The notes below the pieces were generated by a model. The model did not search any database. It worked only from the letters and a program-made list of their open reading frames with translations, and was not told the origin of the DNA. DNA of 23,605 nt, from IMG/VR virus record IMGVR_UViG_3300042924_004904, positions 1-23,605 of that record. The stretch is one strand, 5' to 3'. Below, piece after piece: positions 7,170 to 13,633 of this stretch (within the stretch, counting starts at the first letter, position 1; every line of letters starts with the position of its first letter). The position numbers and the translations under genes are program-made. This DNA comes from a virus.

Positions 7170-7762
7170 TAGAGAATTCCTTCGAATTTGTGTTTCATTA
7201 GTTCTGCGAAGAAGTCAACTCCTTCTTCTGGGCAACTAGCATACTCTGGATGATATTGGACGCCTAGAAAGCCTGTATTAGTAGCTACAAGAACTTCTGT
7301 AGTACCTTCATGGCTAACATAGACTTGCTCTGCATAGTCAGTTTCATCAATAGGAACACATTGATGATGCGTTGAGTTAATTTTTAGTTCTTCCCAACCT
7401 GAAATAGGTTCTTCTAGATTGGTTAGCAACTTATGAACAGTACCTGCATGATTGTCAATATGTTGGACTAGCGTACCACCATTTGCTACATGAAGTAACT
7501 GCATTCCTCTACAAATACCTAACATTGGAATTTGTTTTAGTTTGCCAGCAATAACTGTAGAAAAGTCTTGATAGTCAATATCTTTATCTGAGTAAACTCC
7601 TTTTTGAGGCTCTTGATTATAAAGATAAGGGCTTACATCTACTCCTCCTCCAAAGACAATAAAGTCAGGATACTCATTATCTTTAGTTTCTACATAACCT
7701 AATTTTTTAAGCAAGTTAGAAACACTGTAGTCATGACGACTCATCATAAACTTAGCAGCCAT
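7169..7762 (-). CDS. Class I glutamine amidotransferase / gamma-glutamyl hydrolase-like (peptidase C26) protein
   Basis: This 197-aa protein has the class I triad: Cys84 in the nucleophile elbow MLGICRGMQ, and His171 and Glu173 in VQYHPEY. FIVFGGGVDVSPYLY (34-48) is the oxyanion-side loop typical of the PuuD/gamma-glutamyl hydrolase branch, which cuts gamma-glutamyl amides rather than feeding ammonia to a synthase. HATHH-like STHHQ (about 130) also fits that branch. It is a single domain, slightly shorter than PuuD. With the Cys2 amidotransferase just downstream, the operon contains two unrelated glutamine/glutamyl-handling folds. It follows the unknown first gene of the operon with a 2-base gap. 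Confidence 0.85.
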   Translation of the reverse strand: MAAKFMMSRHDYSVSNLLKKLGYVETKDNEYPDFIVFGGGVDVSPYLYNQEPQKGVYSDKDIDYQDFSTVIAGKLKQIPMLGICRGMQLLHVANGGTLVQHIDNHAGTVHKLLTNLEEPISGWEELKINSTHHQCVPIDETDYAEQVYVSHEGTTEVLVATNTGFLGVQYHPEYASCPEEGVDFFAELMKHKFEGIL

Positions 7763-7764
7763 TA

Positions 7765-8754
7765 TTATTCTCCAAGTTTGAGTTGTTTAGAAAGCAGTTC
7801 TACAGTAGAAAGGTTAATAGGTACTCCCCCCTTACTGTCCATACCAACAAGTACTTTAGATTTCAACTCAGTAACAGCATCTTCCCAAAGGAAAGAGTAG
7901 TTTTGTTCAATAGCTACAGTTGCATTAAACAACATAGAAGCAGTACCCTCTAGCAACCCTTTAAAAGAGTTAGTTAGAAGTGTTTCGTAACTTGCTTCAG
8001 GTTCTTTAGAGGCAGCACAGAGGATTGTGTTACTATTGTTAGGCCAACTTGACTCATTAAACTTACGTGCAAAATTAGGATTCCACGTAAAAGGCTTATT
8101 AGGATCATCTTTGCAGATTTCTTTTAATTTTACACTAGAATCAAGATAGCAGAAAGGCAAATGAGCGCTATTTGTAGAATATGCACAGTTTTTCATATGT
8201 TGCATTCTAGCAGACTTAGTTGCCTTAATATGTTTACCATCTGATACAAAACCAAGCTCAGTTGCAATATACAACAACAACAAAGGATGAATATCAAAGT
8301 CTGAAGCCATGATATCATAAACAGCTTTCATATCATTTTTAAATTCAGAGGTGCTTAAGCGAGATAACTGAGCTGCACCTAACCATTTTGCTGCAGAAAC
8401 ATCTACACGTTTAATAAAACCATACTTTAAGCTTAGTTCAACATCTTTACAAAGAAACACATCAGAAAAGAAACTTTTGTTAATCAACCAGTCATAAAAC
8501 TTAATTGCTCCTTTGTTAGTTTCTAGCCGATTATCTGCCATAGTAATAACTGCTAGTGCATTGGCACGATCCATAGCTGAGCTAATACCTGCATGGCAAG
8601 CTCCTGATACCCGCTTCTTTGGATTATAAGTACCTACTACATCTGTAGTATGCACTACATAGCCTGTCATTGCAGACTGTGAATTACGATAATCAGCAAA
8701 CACAGCATCATAAAACCCTTCAGAGTGCTGCTTTAGTAGAGTCTGGATATCCAT
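7765..8754 (-). CDS. Unknown 329-aa protein, first gene of the amidoligase operon
   Basis: I do not recognise this protein. It is soluble, with mixed alpha/beta character and a middle region rich in histidine and cysteine (IKATKSARMQHMKNCAYSTN, HLPFCYLDSS). It opens with a helical MDIQTLLKQHSEGFYDAVFADYR segment, and KRVSGACHAGISSAMDRANALAV follows near residue 50. No membrane segment is seen. The ATG at 8754 has a strong upstream site (AAGAGGT at 8767-8761). It is the first gene after the terminator at 8785-8802 and so probably begins a separate unit with the amidotransferase and ligase genes. A substrate-handling or peptide-binding role is only inference. Confidence 0.75.
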   Translation of the reverse strand: MDIQTLLKQHSEGFYDAVFADYRNSQSAMTGYVVHTTDVVGTYNPKKRVSGACHAGISSAMDRANALAVITMADNRLETNKGAIKFYDWLINKSFFSDVFLCKDVELSLKYGFIKRVDVSAAKWLGAAQLSRLSTSEFKNDMKAVYDIMASDFDIHPLLLLYIATELGFVSDGKHIKATKSARMQHMKNCAYSTNSAHLPFCYLDSSVKLKEICKDDPNKPFTWNPNFARKFNESSWPNNSNTILCAASKEPEASYETLLTNSFKGLLEGTASMLFNATVAIEQNYSFLWEDAVTELKSKVLVGMDSKGGVPINLSTVELLSKQLKLGE

Positions 8755-8784
8755 TTTGGACCTCTTAGCTAGGTTAAATAAAAA

Positions 8785-8802
8785 GCCCGGTTTTTACCGG
8801 GC
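8785..8802 (-). terminator. Intrinsic terminator after the reductase operon
   Basis: GCCCGGT (8785-8791) and ACCGGGC (8796-8802) form a perfect 7-bp stem with a 4-base loop. On the minus strand it is followed at once by TTTTTATTT (8784-8776). It ends the reductase/glutaredoxin transcript. The stop codon of the gene at 8794-9039 lies inside the hairpin, so the last codons (AAG GCC CGG TAA) double as terminator. Confidence 0.85.
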
Positions 8803-9039
8803 CTTTAACGATGATATTTCTTTATCTTTGTCACAAACATAGTGACCTACTACTTTAAAGTCTATTAACTTTTTATTATCTTCTTCCCAAAGCACTATGT
8901 AAGAATTCTGAAAAGTGATCACCCATGAGTCTCTACCTGCAGAGATAGAATGACTTACAATACGATCTTCTTTTTCACTTTCAATTTTTATAATATCCCC
9001 TCGTTTGAGGGAACACCATTTATCGTACAGTGTAGACAT
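8794..9039 (-). CDS. Unknown 81-aa protein downstream of glutaredoxin
   Basis: This small, beta-rich, charged protein (LKRGDIIKIESEKEDRIVSHSISAGRDSWVITFQNSYIVLWEEDNKKLIDFKVVG, given here in two continuous segments split at about residue 27) has a pattern like a small barrel or SH3-like fold, but I recognise no family. I prefer the ATG at 9039 (MSTLYDKW) to the TTG at 9066, because the TTG itself overlaps the only GGAGG and would extend into the glutaredoxin gene. The overlap with glutaredoxin is 20 bases. Its 3' end is inside the terminator hairpin. Confidence 0.6.
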   Translation of the reverse strand: MSTLYDKWCSLKRGDIIKIESEKEDRIVSHSISAGRDSWVITFQNSYIVLWEEDNKKLIDFKVVGHYVCDKDKEISSLKAR

Positions 9040-9253
9040 AATGCTGAAACTCTGTTGAGCCTCCAATATAGTTATTCATGCTGATTGAATCCTTAAAAAT
9101 AGCAGGAACTGATTTCAATCCATTTTCTTGCATAAATTCCATAACATCTTCTACAGGAACTATTGTATACTCTAAACCTGCTTTGTCAGCAAGATTTTTT
9201 GCCATCTCACAATAAACACAACGAGGTTGTTTACGACTTATAATATAGAGCAT
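9020..9253 (-). CDS. Glutaredoxin
   Basis: This 77-aa protein has the thioredoxin-fold layout of a small glutaredoxin: MLYIISR beta strand, the active site CVYC (Cys12, Cys15), the cis-proline motif SVPAIF (about 49-54) and IGG before the last helix. It would reduce the disulfide formed in the large subunit of ribonucleotide reductase during turnover. Its ATG overlaps the reductase alpha stop by one base, so the two are made together. It is near the minimum size for the family, like other phage NrdH/NrdC-type redoxins. Confidence 0.9.
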   Translation of the reverse strand: MLYIISRKQPRCVYCEMAKNLADKAGLEYTIVPVEDVMEFMQENGLKSVPAIFKDSISMNNYIGGSTEFQHYVYTVR

Positions 9254-10935
9254 TAGGCCTCACAAGCTGAACACGTAAGCAAGTTTCTAACTAACTCTTG
9301 TGCGGGATTAGTTGAACGTTGATAATACATAGTTTTTACTTTTAAGTGCCAAGCCATGACAAGAAGATCATGGACATCACTTGGAGGGGCACTAGGATGA
9401 ACAGTAATATTAAGAGATTGCGATTGATCAATATATGCCTGGCGATCTGATGCTTGGATTACAACTTCTAATTGTGAAATCTCTCCAAAGGTTTTGAATA
9501 CTTCTTTTTCTTTTTCTGACAAGAATTCAAGGTGTTGAACTGAACCACCACGAATTAAGATTGAACGCCATACTTCTTCAGTGTCTTTGCCATGAGCTTC
9601 GAGGACATTTTGAAGGTAGGGGTTTTTGTAGGTGTATTTCCCTTTTGCCAAGTCTTTAGTAAAGTAGTTACTTGCGAGAGGCTCAATACTAGGAGATACA
9701 GCACCAAGGATAAAACTTGAGCTAGTAGTAGGAGCAATAGCCATGAGAGTGACATTACGGCGACCATATCCTTTTAGCATTTCAGGTTCACCAAACAACT
9801 TAGCCATTTCTTTAGAAGCCTCTAAAGCTCTCATGCTAATTTCTTTATGGATTACCCTATTTAGATCTCGTGCTTCTTCTGACTCAAAAGGAATTAGCTT
9901 AGACTGAAGTAAGCTATGATAGCCAAGAGTACCAATCCCGAGAGCACGTTGTTTAACAGCGAAAGTACGAGCAGCTTCCATGAACTTAATGGATGCTGTT
10001 TTTTCGATATACTCTTCCATGACAGCATCAAGGAAGAAAGCCAAGACTTCAACTGCATCTGTATCCTTCCATTCATCCCAAGTTAGCATGTTCATTGAAG
10101 ACAGGTCACAAACAAAAGACTCTTCTTCGTTACTAGAGAGAGCAATTTCTGAACATAGGTTACTGGAATAAATTTTACGCCCTAGATCTTTATAGACATC
10201 TGGGGCTGCGTTATTTACAGTATCTGTCCAGAAGATATAAGGATAGCCAGACTCGTAACGCTTACGAATGATAGCACCCCATACTTTGCGTTTGTCTTTA
10301 TCTCCTGCAAGCATAGACTCCATCCAAGCGTCTGTAATACAAACCCCTAGCGAAACGTCCTGAATCGGAGATCCTTCTTCCCGCATTGATAGCCACTCGA
10401 GAATGTCGGGGTGTTCGACGTCGAGGTATCCTGCCCAAGCTCCTCGCCTTGTTGTGCCTTGGCTGATGACTGACGTATGCGTTTGAAACATTTCCACAAA
10501 ATGTACAGGGCCGTCAGCTGAACCCCCAGACTTAATAGGAGTCCCCCTAGGACGAAGATGACCAAGATAACCGCTAGTACCTGCTCCATGTTTTGTTTGC
10601 ATCCCTACTTCAGCTACTTTTTGAAGAATACCACCCATGTCATCGGGGACATAGACATTATTGCAACTAATAGGCAGCCCATCACGACCAAAGTTAGACC
10701 AGACTGGTGAGGCTAAGCTGTAGAAGCCTCGTGACATATAGTCATAAAATTTAGCTTCTAGTTCATCTACAAACTTATAGTCATTTTCAAGCAACATTTT
10801 AGAAACAACTTCACCGAAACGGGAAGCAATATTTCCTACTCTTTCTTGAACAGTTTCTTCATTACGAAGATAACTGCCTCCTTTAGACATAAAATTTACT
10901 GTGTCTTCTGTTACCCAATACCAAGGTTCGCGCAT
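9253..10935 (-). CDS. nrdA: Ribonucleoside-diphosphate reductase, alpha (large) subunit, class I
   Basis: This 560-aa protein reduces ribonucleotides to deoxyribonucleotides for phage DNA synthesis. The active site is visible: Cys91 (PISCNN) and Cys276 (FVCDLSSMN) as the redox pair, and Asn259, Cys261 and Glu263 (SNLCSEIAL) around the thiyl radical. MYYQRS gives the radical-transfer tyrosines Y537 and Y538, and CSAC (Cys555, Cys558) is the C-terminal shuttle pair. It is much shorter than E. coli NrdA (about 760 aa). It starts close to the catalytic domain and so lacks an N-terminal ATP-cone, which suggests it escapes dATP overall-activity inhibition. The ATG overlaps the beta-subunit stop (TAATG). 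Confidence 0.95.
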   Translation of the reverse strand: MREPWYWVTEDTVNFMSKGGSYLRNEETVQERVGNIASRFGEVVSKMLLENDYKFVDELEAKFYDYMSRGFYSLASPVWSNFGRDGLPISCNNVYVPDDMGGILQKVAEVGMQTKHGAGTSGYLGHLRPRGTPIKSGGSADGPVHFVEMFQTHTSVISQGTTRRGAWAGYLDVEHPDILEWLSMREEGSPIQDVSLGVCITDAWMESMLAGDKDKRKVWGAIIRKRYESGYPYIFWTDTVNNAAPDVYKDLGRKIYSSNLCSEIALSSNEEESFVCDLSSMNMLTWDEWKDTDAVEVLAFFLDAVMEEYIEKTASIKFMEAARTFAVKQRALGIGTLGYHSLLQSKLIPFESEEARDLNRVIHKEISMRALEASKEMAKLFGEPEMLKGYGRRNVTLMAIAPTTSSSFILGAVSPSIEPLASNYFTKDLAKGKYTYKNPYLQNVLEAHGKDTEEVWRSILIRGGSVQHLEFLSEKEKEVFKTFGEISQLEVVIQASDRQAYIDQSQSLNITVHPSAPPSDVHDLLVMAWHLKVKTMYYQRSTNPAQELVRNLLTCSACEA

Positions 10936-11915
10936 TATTTGAAAATATCCTCTAGATCAAAGCTCTTATTGTTTTTAGCGTATTCTACTGGACGCTTATG
11001 AAAGAAGTCGGTCATATTAGAACCAAGAGTTTCTTCATCCATCCAGTAAGTTTGTTTTAGTAATTCTTTTTCTTCTTTTGTTTCCTCTAGGTTAGGGAAT
11101 CCAATTTGATCCATAGAATCATTTAAGCGATGTTTAATATAAGCCTTTAGAATATCTGCTGAAAGATGCTTACCTGTAAAGCCTTGGAGAATCCAGTCAA
11201 TAACTTTTGATTCGGCTTCAAGAGCAGCTTGACACTCTTCTTTGATTCTTTGTTTTAAATCGTCGTCAAACAAGTCGGGGTATTCTTCTTTTAGCTTATT
11301 AATAAGGAAAATACCTACTTGAGCATGAAGCATTTCTTCATTTCGAGTATATTGAATTTGTTGAGCAACATCTTTCAACACGTTATCAAAACGATTAAAA
11401 TGCATCATAATATAGAACTGGCTAAACAAAGAAACATTTTCTACAAAGAGAGTAAAGAGACAAATAGCATAAACATATTGTTTACGATCGTCTTTATACT
11501 TTTTCTCAAGATACTTTTGCAGGTATTTTACTCGGTTAGCAACTACTTCTTTCTTTAAGTTTTCTTCAAACACATCTTCTAAACCAAGAATAGTAAGTAG
11601 TCTTTCGTAGGCTTCGTTGTGAACTACTTCGTTAGAAGCCATAGTGTAGCCAAGGTCAACCATAGAGGGATGAGGAAGATTGTTACCTAACTCTCCCCAA
11701 AACTTTTTTACTGCTACCTCAATTTGACCAATAGCTGAGATAGTGCGAACAACTACCTGTTGCTCTTCTTCTTTCATTGCTTTGAAGTTGCCTACATCGG
11801 ACTTAAAGCTAAATTCTCGTGCTGTCCAAAAGCCATTCTGGATAGCTTCAATGAACTGTTGTGTTTCTGGATATTTATTAGGTTTCCGTGATACCTGTTT
11901 TTCGAATAAGCCCAT
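10935..11915 (-). CDS. nrdB: Ribonucleoside-diphosphate reductase, beta (small) subunit, class I
   Basis: This 326-aa four-helix-bundle diiron protein makes and holds the tyrosyl radical used by the alpha subunit. Ligands appear in order: Glu66 (GQIEVAV) as the likely first ligand, Glu96/His99 (NEVVH), Glu159 (FVENVSLF) and Glu194/His197 (EEMLH). The radical Tyr103 sits four residues after His99, as Tyr122 does in E. coli NrdB. The C-terminus ends SFDLEDIFK, an acidic aromatic tail of the sort that docks on alpha. It is the first gene after the phage-type promoter at 11948-11968. The first ligand appears to be Glu rather than the usual Asp. Confidence 0.94.
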   Translation of the reverse strand: MGLFEKQVSRKPNKYPETQQFIEAIQNGFWTAREFSFKSDVGNFKAMKEEEQQVVVRTISAIGQIEVAVKKFWGELGNNLPHPSMVDLGYTMASNEVVHNEAYERLLTILGLEDVFEENLKKEVVANRVKYLQKYLEKKYKDDRKQYVYAICLFTLFVENVSLFSQFYIMMHFNRFDNVLKDVAQQIQYTRNEEMLHAQVGIFLINKLKEEYPDLFDDDLKQRIKEECQAALEAESKVIDWILQGFTGKHLSADILKAYIKHRLNDSMDQIGFPNLEETKEEKELLKQTYWMDEETLGSNMTDFFHKRPVEYAKNNKSFDLEDIFK

Positions 11916-11947
11916 AGTTCCCTCGTCGTTTCTTATTATTAGTTGTC

Positions 11948-11968
11948 TCTGCTTTATAGCTAAGAGGT
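11948..11968 (-). promoter_or_regulatory. Putative phage RNA polymerase promoter upstream of the reductase operon
   Basis: On the minus strand this 21-base sequence is identical to the one at 22212-22232 and contains TTAGCTATAAAGCAGA. The CTATA core followed by a purine-rich stretch ending in AGA resembles the T7-type layout (CTATA just before the start, GGGAGA after it). It lies just after the stop of the previous gene and 32 bases upstream of the reductase beta ATG. Exact repetition at two intergenic sites in the same orientation, in a genome that encodes a T7-type polymerase, is the main evidence. Confidence 0.75.
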
Positions 11969-11972
11969 GAAC

Positions 11973-12218
11973 TCATTGTTTTTGTTTGCATAGTTGTATT
12001 GCAACCTCTTTTACAATAGTAGGATACTCTTCTTCTGAAAGCAAAAGAGTTCCCGCTGCTAAGTTTTCTTTAGTTACTAGATGTTTATGCCTATGTTCTA
12101 TTGTGTCGTAATATTTCAATAGTTTCTTAGACATAGCATCAAACTCTGCATCTTCAATAAGACTTTCATCTAGCATGTAGTATGCGTAGGCCGTGATAAG
12201 GTACCACGGCACTAGCAT
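11973..12218 (-). CDS. Stand-alone NAD-dependent DNA ligase Ia-like mini-protein
   Basis: From the ATG at 12218 this is an 81-aa protein. Its first half (AYYMLDESLIEDAEFDAM) strongly resembles the N-terminal Ia subdomain of bacterial LigA, where the matching tyrosine/histidine and aspartates grip the NMN part of NAD+. The adenylation, OB and zinc domains are absent here, and no ligase is visible elsewhere in the window. It may be a ligase accessory, a NAD-binding protein or a relic. I chose 12218 because it follows the upstream stop (12232) by 13 bases, whereas the longer reading from 12296 would run back into that gene. Confidence 0.6.
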   Translation of the reverse strand: MLVPWYLITAYAYYMLDESLIEDAEFDAMSKKLLKYYDTIEHRHKHLVTKENLAAGTLLLSEEEYPTIVKEVAIQLCKQKQ

Positions 12219-12231
12219 GTTTTTATTCTTT

Positions 12232-12762
12232 TTAGTTATTACAAAGTTTTTTACACTTAGCAACGATTTCTTCGATGTGGATTGGGGTGTAAGCATGTTT
12301 TTCTACACAAGCGTTAAAGTAAGGTCCAACAGGACTATCGTTATTATGAATGTGTCCATGCACGTTAACTCCTCCTGCAACAACGATTCGTTCATGAATG
12401 CTGCTCTCATGCACTGGAACATGAGTTAGTAAAAGATTCCACTCAGTAAAAACACGCCACAATCCAACTTTTTTAAACCAACCACCTTTTGACAAGAAAG
12501 GAATGTCATCGTGGTTTCCTACGATTAGCCTTTTAGAACCATGCAGCTTAGCTAGTAAAGAACCGATGCCCTCATAAGAACCAGCTCCAATAGCTACATC
12601 GCCAAGGTGATACACTTTGTCTCCGGGTTTTACTACTGAGTTCCAATTATCAACAAGGCATTCATTCATCAACTCAGCATTAGCAAAAGGTCGACCACAA
12701 TACTGAATAATATTGTCATGAAAGAAGTGAGTGTCTGAAGTAACCCAGATGTTTTTAGTCAT
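12232..12762 (-). CDS. Calcineurin-like metallophosphoesterase
   Basis: This 176-aa protein carries the full motif set of the family: SDTHFFH (D-x-H), YHLGDVAIG, IVGNHDD, LLLTHVPVH and VHGHIHNN, which bind two metal ions. Such phage proteins resemble YfcE/MJ0936-like phosphodiesterases and can act on nucleotides or nucleic-acid ends; the substrate is not evident. It overlaps the MazG-like gene upstream by 8 bases, so the two nucleotide-related enzymes are probably coupled. Confidence 0.92.
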   Translation of the reverse strand: MTKNIWVTSDTHFFHDNIIQYCGRPFANAELMNECLVDNWNSVVKPGDKVYHLGDVAIGAGSYEGIGSLLAKLHGSKRLIVGNHDDIPFLSKGGWFKKVGLWRVFTEWNLLLTHVPVHESSIHERIVVAGGVNVHGHIHNNDSPVGPYFNACVEKHAYTPIHIEEIVAKCKKLCNN

Positions 12763-13048
12763 GACTCATTCCATTACCCATAGAAATTTTTCGATACTTT
12801 TCAATCTTCACAAACTTCATATTTAGCAAATCAGAGTTACAGTCATACTCAAAACGTCCATCCTCTCCTTCTACAAGAATAGCACAAGCGTTGACATCAT
12901 TCCATTCTTTGATAAGAGCTTCATAGTTCTTTTCAAGAGTATTAGGGTGAACCTCGTCCAGTCCAAAGGCAGCACACTTCAGTGCTACTTGTGCAAGCTC
13001 TGCAGCTTCTTCGGCAAGTTTCATTAGGTAGTATTGCTGTTTGTTCAT
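12755..13048 (-). CDS. MazG-like all-alpha NTP pyrophosphohydrolase
   Basis: This 97-aa helical protein has EEAAE (13-17) followed about 31 residues later by EWNDVNA (48-54), the ExxE...ExxD magnesium-binding pattern of MazG/dUTPase-like pyrophosphohydrolases. Family members cleave (d)NTPs to monophosphates; phage versions are thought to clear non-canonical nucleotides or lower alarmones. It is a single domain. The start at 13048 lies within the 3' part of the overlapping small zinc-ribbon-like gene. A GGAGG lies upstream at 13077-13073, rather far for a ribosome site, and TTTCCTG-complement CAGGAAAT sits closer. Confidence 0.78.
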   Translation of the reverse strand: MNKQQYYLMKLAEEAAELAQVALKCAAFGLDEVHPNTLEKNYEALIKEWNDVNACAILVEGEDGRFEYDCNSDLLNMKFVKIEKYRKISMGNGMSHD

Positions 13049-13187
13049 AACACTTATTTCCTGTTGATAATGTTGGAGGTAACTCGTAAGACTTTACTCT
13101 TACTTTAAAGCCGCAAGTATTGCATTTGTAAACATTGTCAAGTGACGCAATTAGAATGTCATACCAGACCCATTTACAAGCTTTCAT
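12942..13187 (-). CDS. Small cysteine-rich zinc-ribbon-like protein overlapping the MazG-like gene
   Basis: This 81-aa frame starts in an ATGA overlap with the acetyltransferase stop (13184), good evidence that its start is used. The first half has KCNTCGFKV plus further cysteines at GNKCYEQ and NETCRRSCRAC, consistent with one or two zinc sites. The last ~35 codons overlap the MazG-like gene in another frame for 107 bases, and the sequence there (SSTEVCCLWTGRGSP) looks like a shadow translation, so the functional part may be just the first ~45 residues. It is the only explanation for the 135 bases between the two neighbours. Confidence 0.5.
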   Translation of the reverse strand: MKACKWVWYDILIASLDNVYKCNTCGFKVRVKSYELPPTLSTGNKCYEQTAILPNETCRRSCRACTSSTEVCCLWTGRGSP

Positions 13188-13633
13188 TTTAAGTCTTTCT
13201 TGTAAGTATATTCAACAACTTCATAACCTCTCTTAGTATACAAGAAATCTAAGTTGCTCATTTTACTGGTATAGGACATAGAGACAAAGTCTGCTTTAGC
13301 AGTTTCTTTAGCCCAACTTTCAAAATCACTTAGCATTTCAATGCTTTTACGTCCTCTGTAGTCAGACTGAACATACCATCCTAGCTCAGAAGCAATAATC
13401 TCATCAAAGTAAGGTCCTTCACTTGCAATACCAACTAGTAACCCAACTACTTTTTCGTTATCTTTTAAAACACTACAGTAGTAGTTTTTATCATAGACTA
13501 AAGATGCTTCAAGAATAGAACGCAGTTTAGCTCGGTTAAACTTTTTAGATTGCCCATAAACAGTATTAAATTCGTTTGCTAAGTTAAGAGTAGGCTCAAT
13601 ATCAAACACTTGCAATCGCTCTAAGTTGATCAT
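13184..13633 (-). CDS. GNAT-family N-acetyltransferase-like protein
   Basis: This 149-aa protein has the GNAT secondary-structure order and motifs. An N-terminal strand-helix is followed by KVVGLLVGIAS (beta4-like), ELGWYVQSDYRGRKSIEMLSDFESWAK (the acetyl-CoA pyrophosphate loop Q/RxxGxG/A in degenerate form, SDYRGRKS, then its helix) and YTKRGYEVVEYTYKKDL at the end. It overlaps the primase-helicase stop by 4 bases. The acceptor could be a protein or a small molecule. GNAT-fold proteins can also act as amidoligases, but nothing links it to the operon at 2188-8754. Confidence 0.75.
   Translation of the reverse strand: MINLERLQVFDIEPTLNLANEFNTVYGQSKKFNRAKLRSILEASLVYDKNYYCSVLKDNEKVVGLLVGIASEGPYFDEIIASELGWYVQSDYRGRKSIEMLSDFESWAKETAKADFVSMSYTSKMSNLDFLYTKRGYEVVEYTYKKDLK

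Noticed and set aside
2188-8754. Idea that the amidoligase operon hypermodifies DNA bases
   Set aside because: No thymidylate-synthase-like, hydroxymethylase, base kinase or preQ0-pathway gene is in the window, so a base target is not supported; a peptide, metabolite or surface target is at least as likely.
8760-8771. Plus-strand copy of the first 12 bases of the promoter-like element (ACCTCTTAGCTA)
   Set aside because: The following bases lack the CTATA core and AGA end, and most of the match is the complement of the AAGAGGT ribosome site of the gene starting at 8754.
10347-10589. Minus-strand open frame with a hydrophobic start inside the reductase alpha gene
   Set aside because: Out-of-frame shadow within the conserved catalytic domain.
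11319-11558. Plus-strand open frame with hydrophobic C-terminus opposite the reductase beta gene
   Set aside because: It lies fully inside a gene with all catalytic residues; shadow of the antisense strand.
12193-12429. Plus-strand 78-aa open frame opposite the phosphoesterase and ligase-like genes
   Set aside because: Antisense shadow of well-supported genes; no ribosome site or family resemblance.
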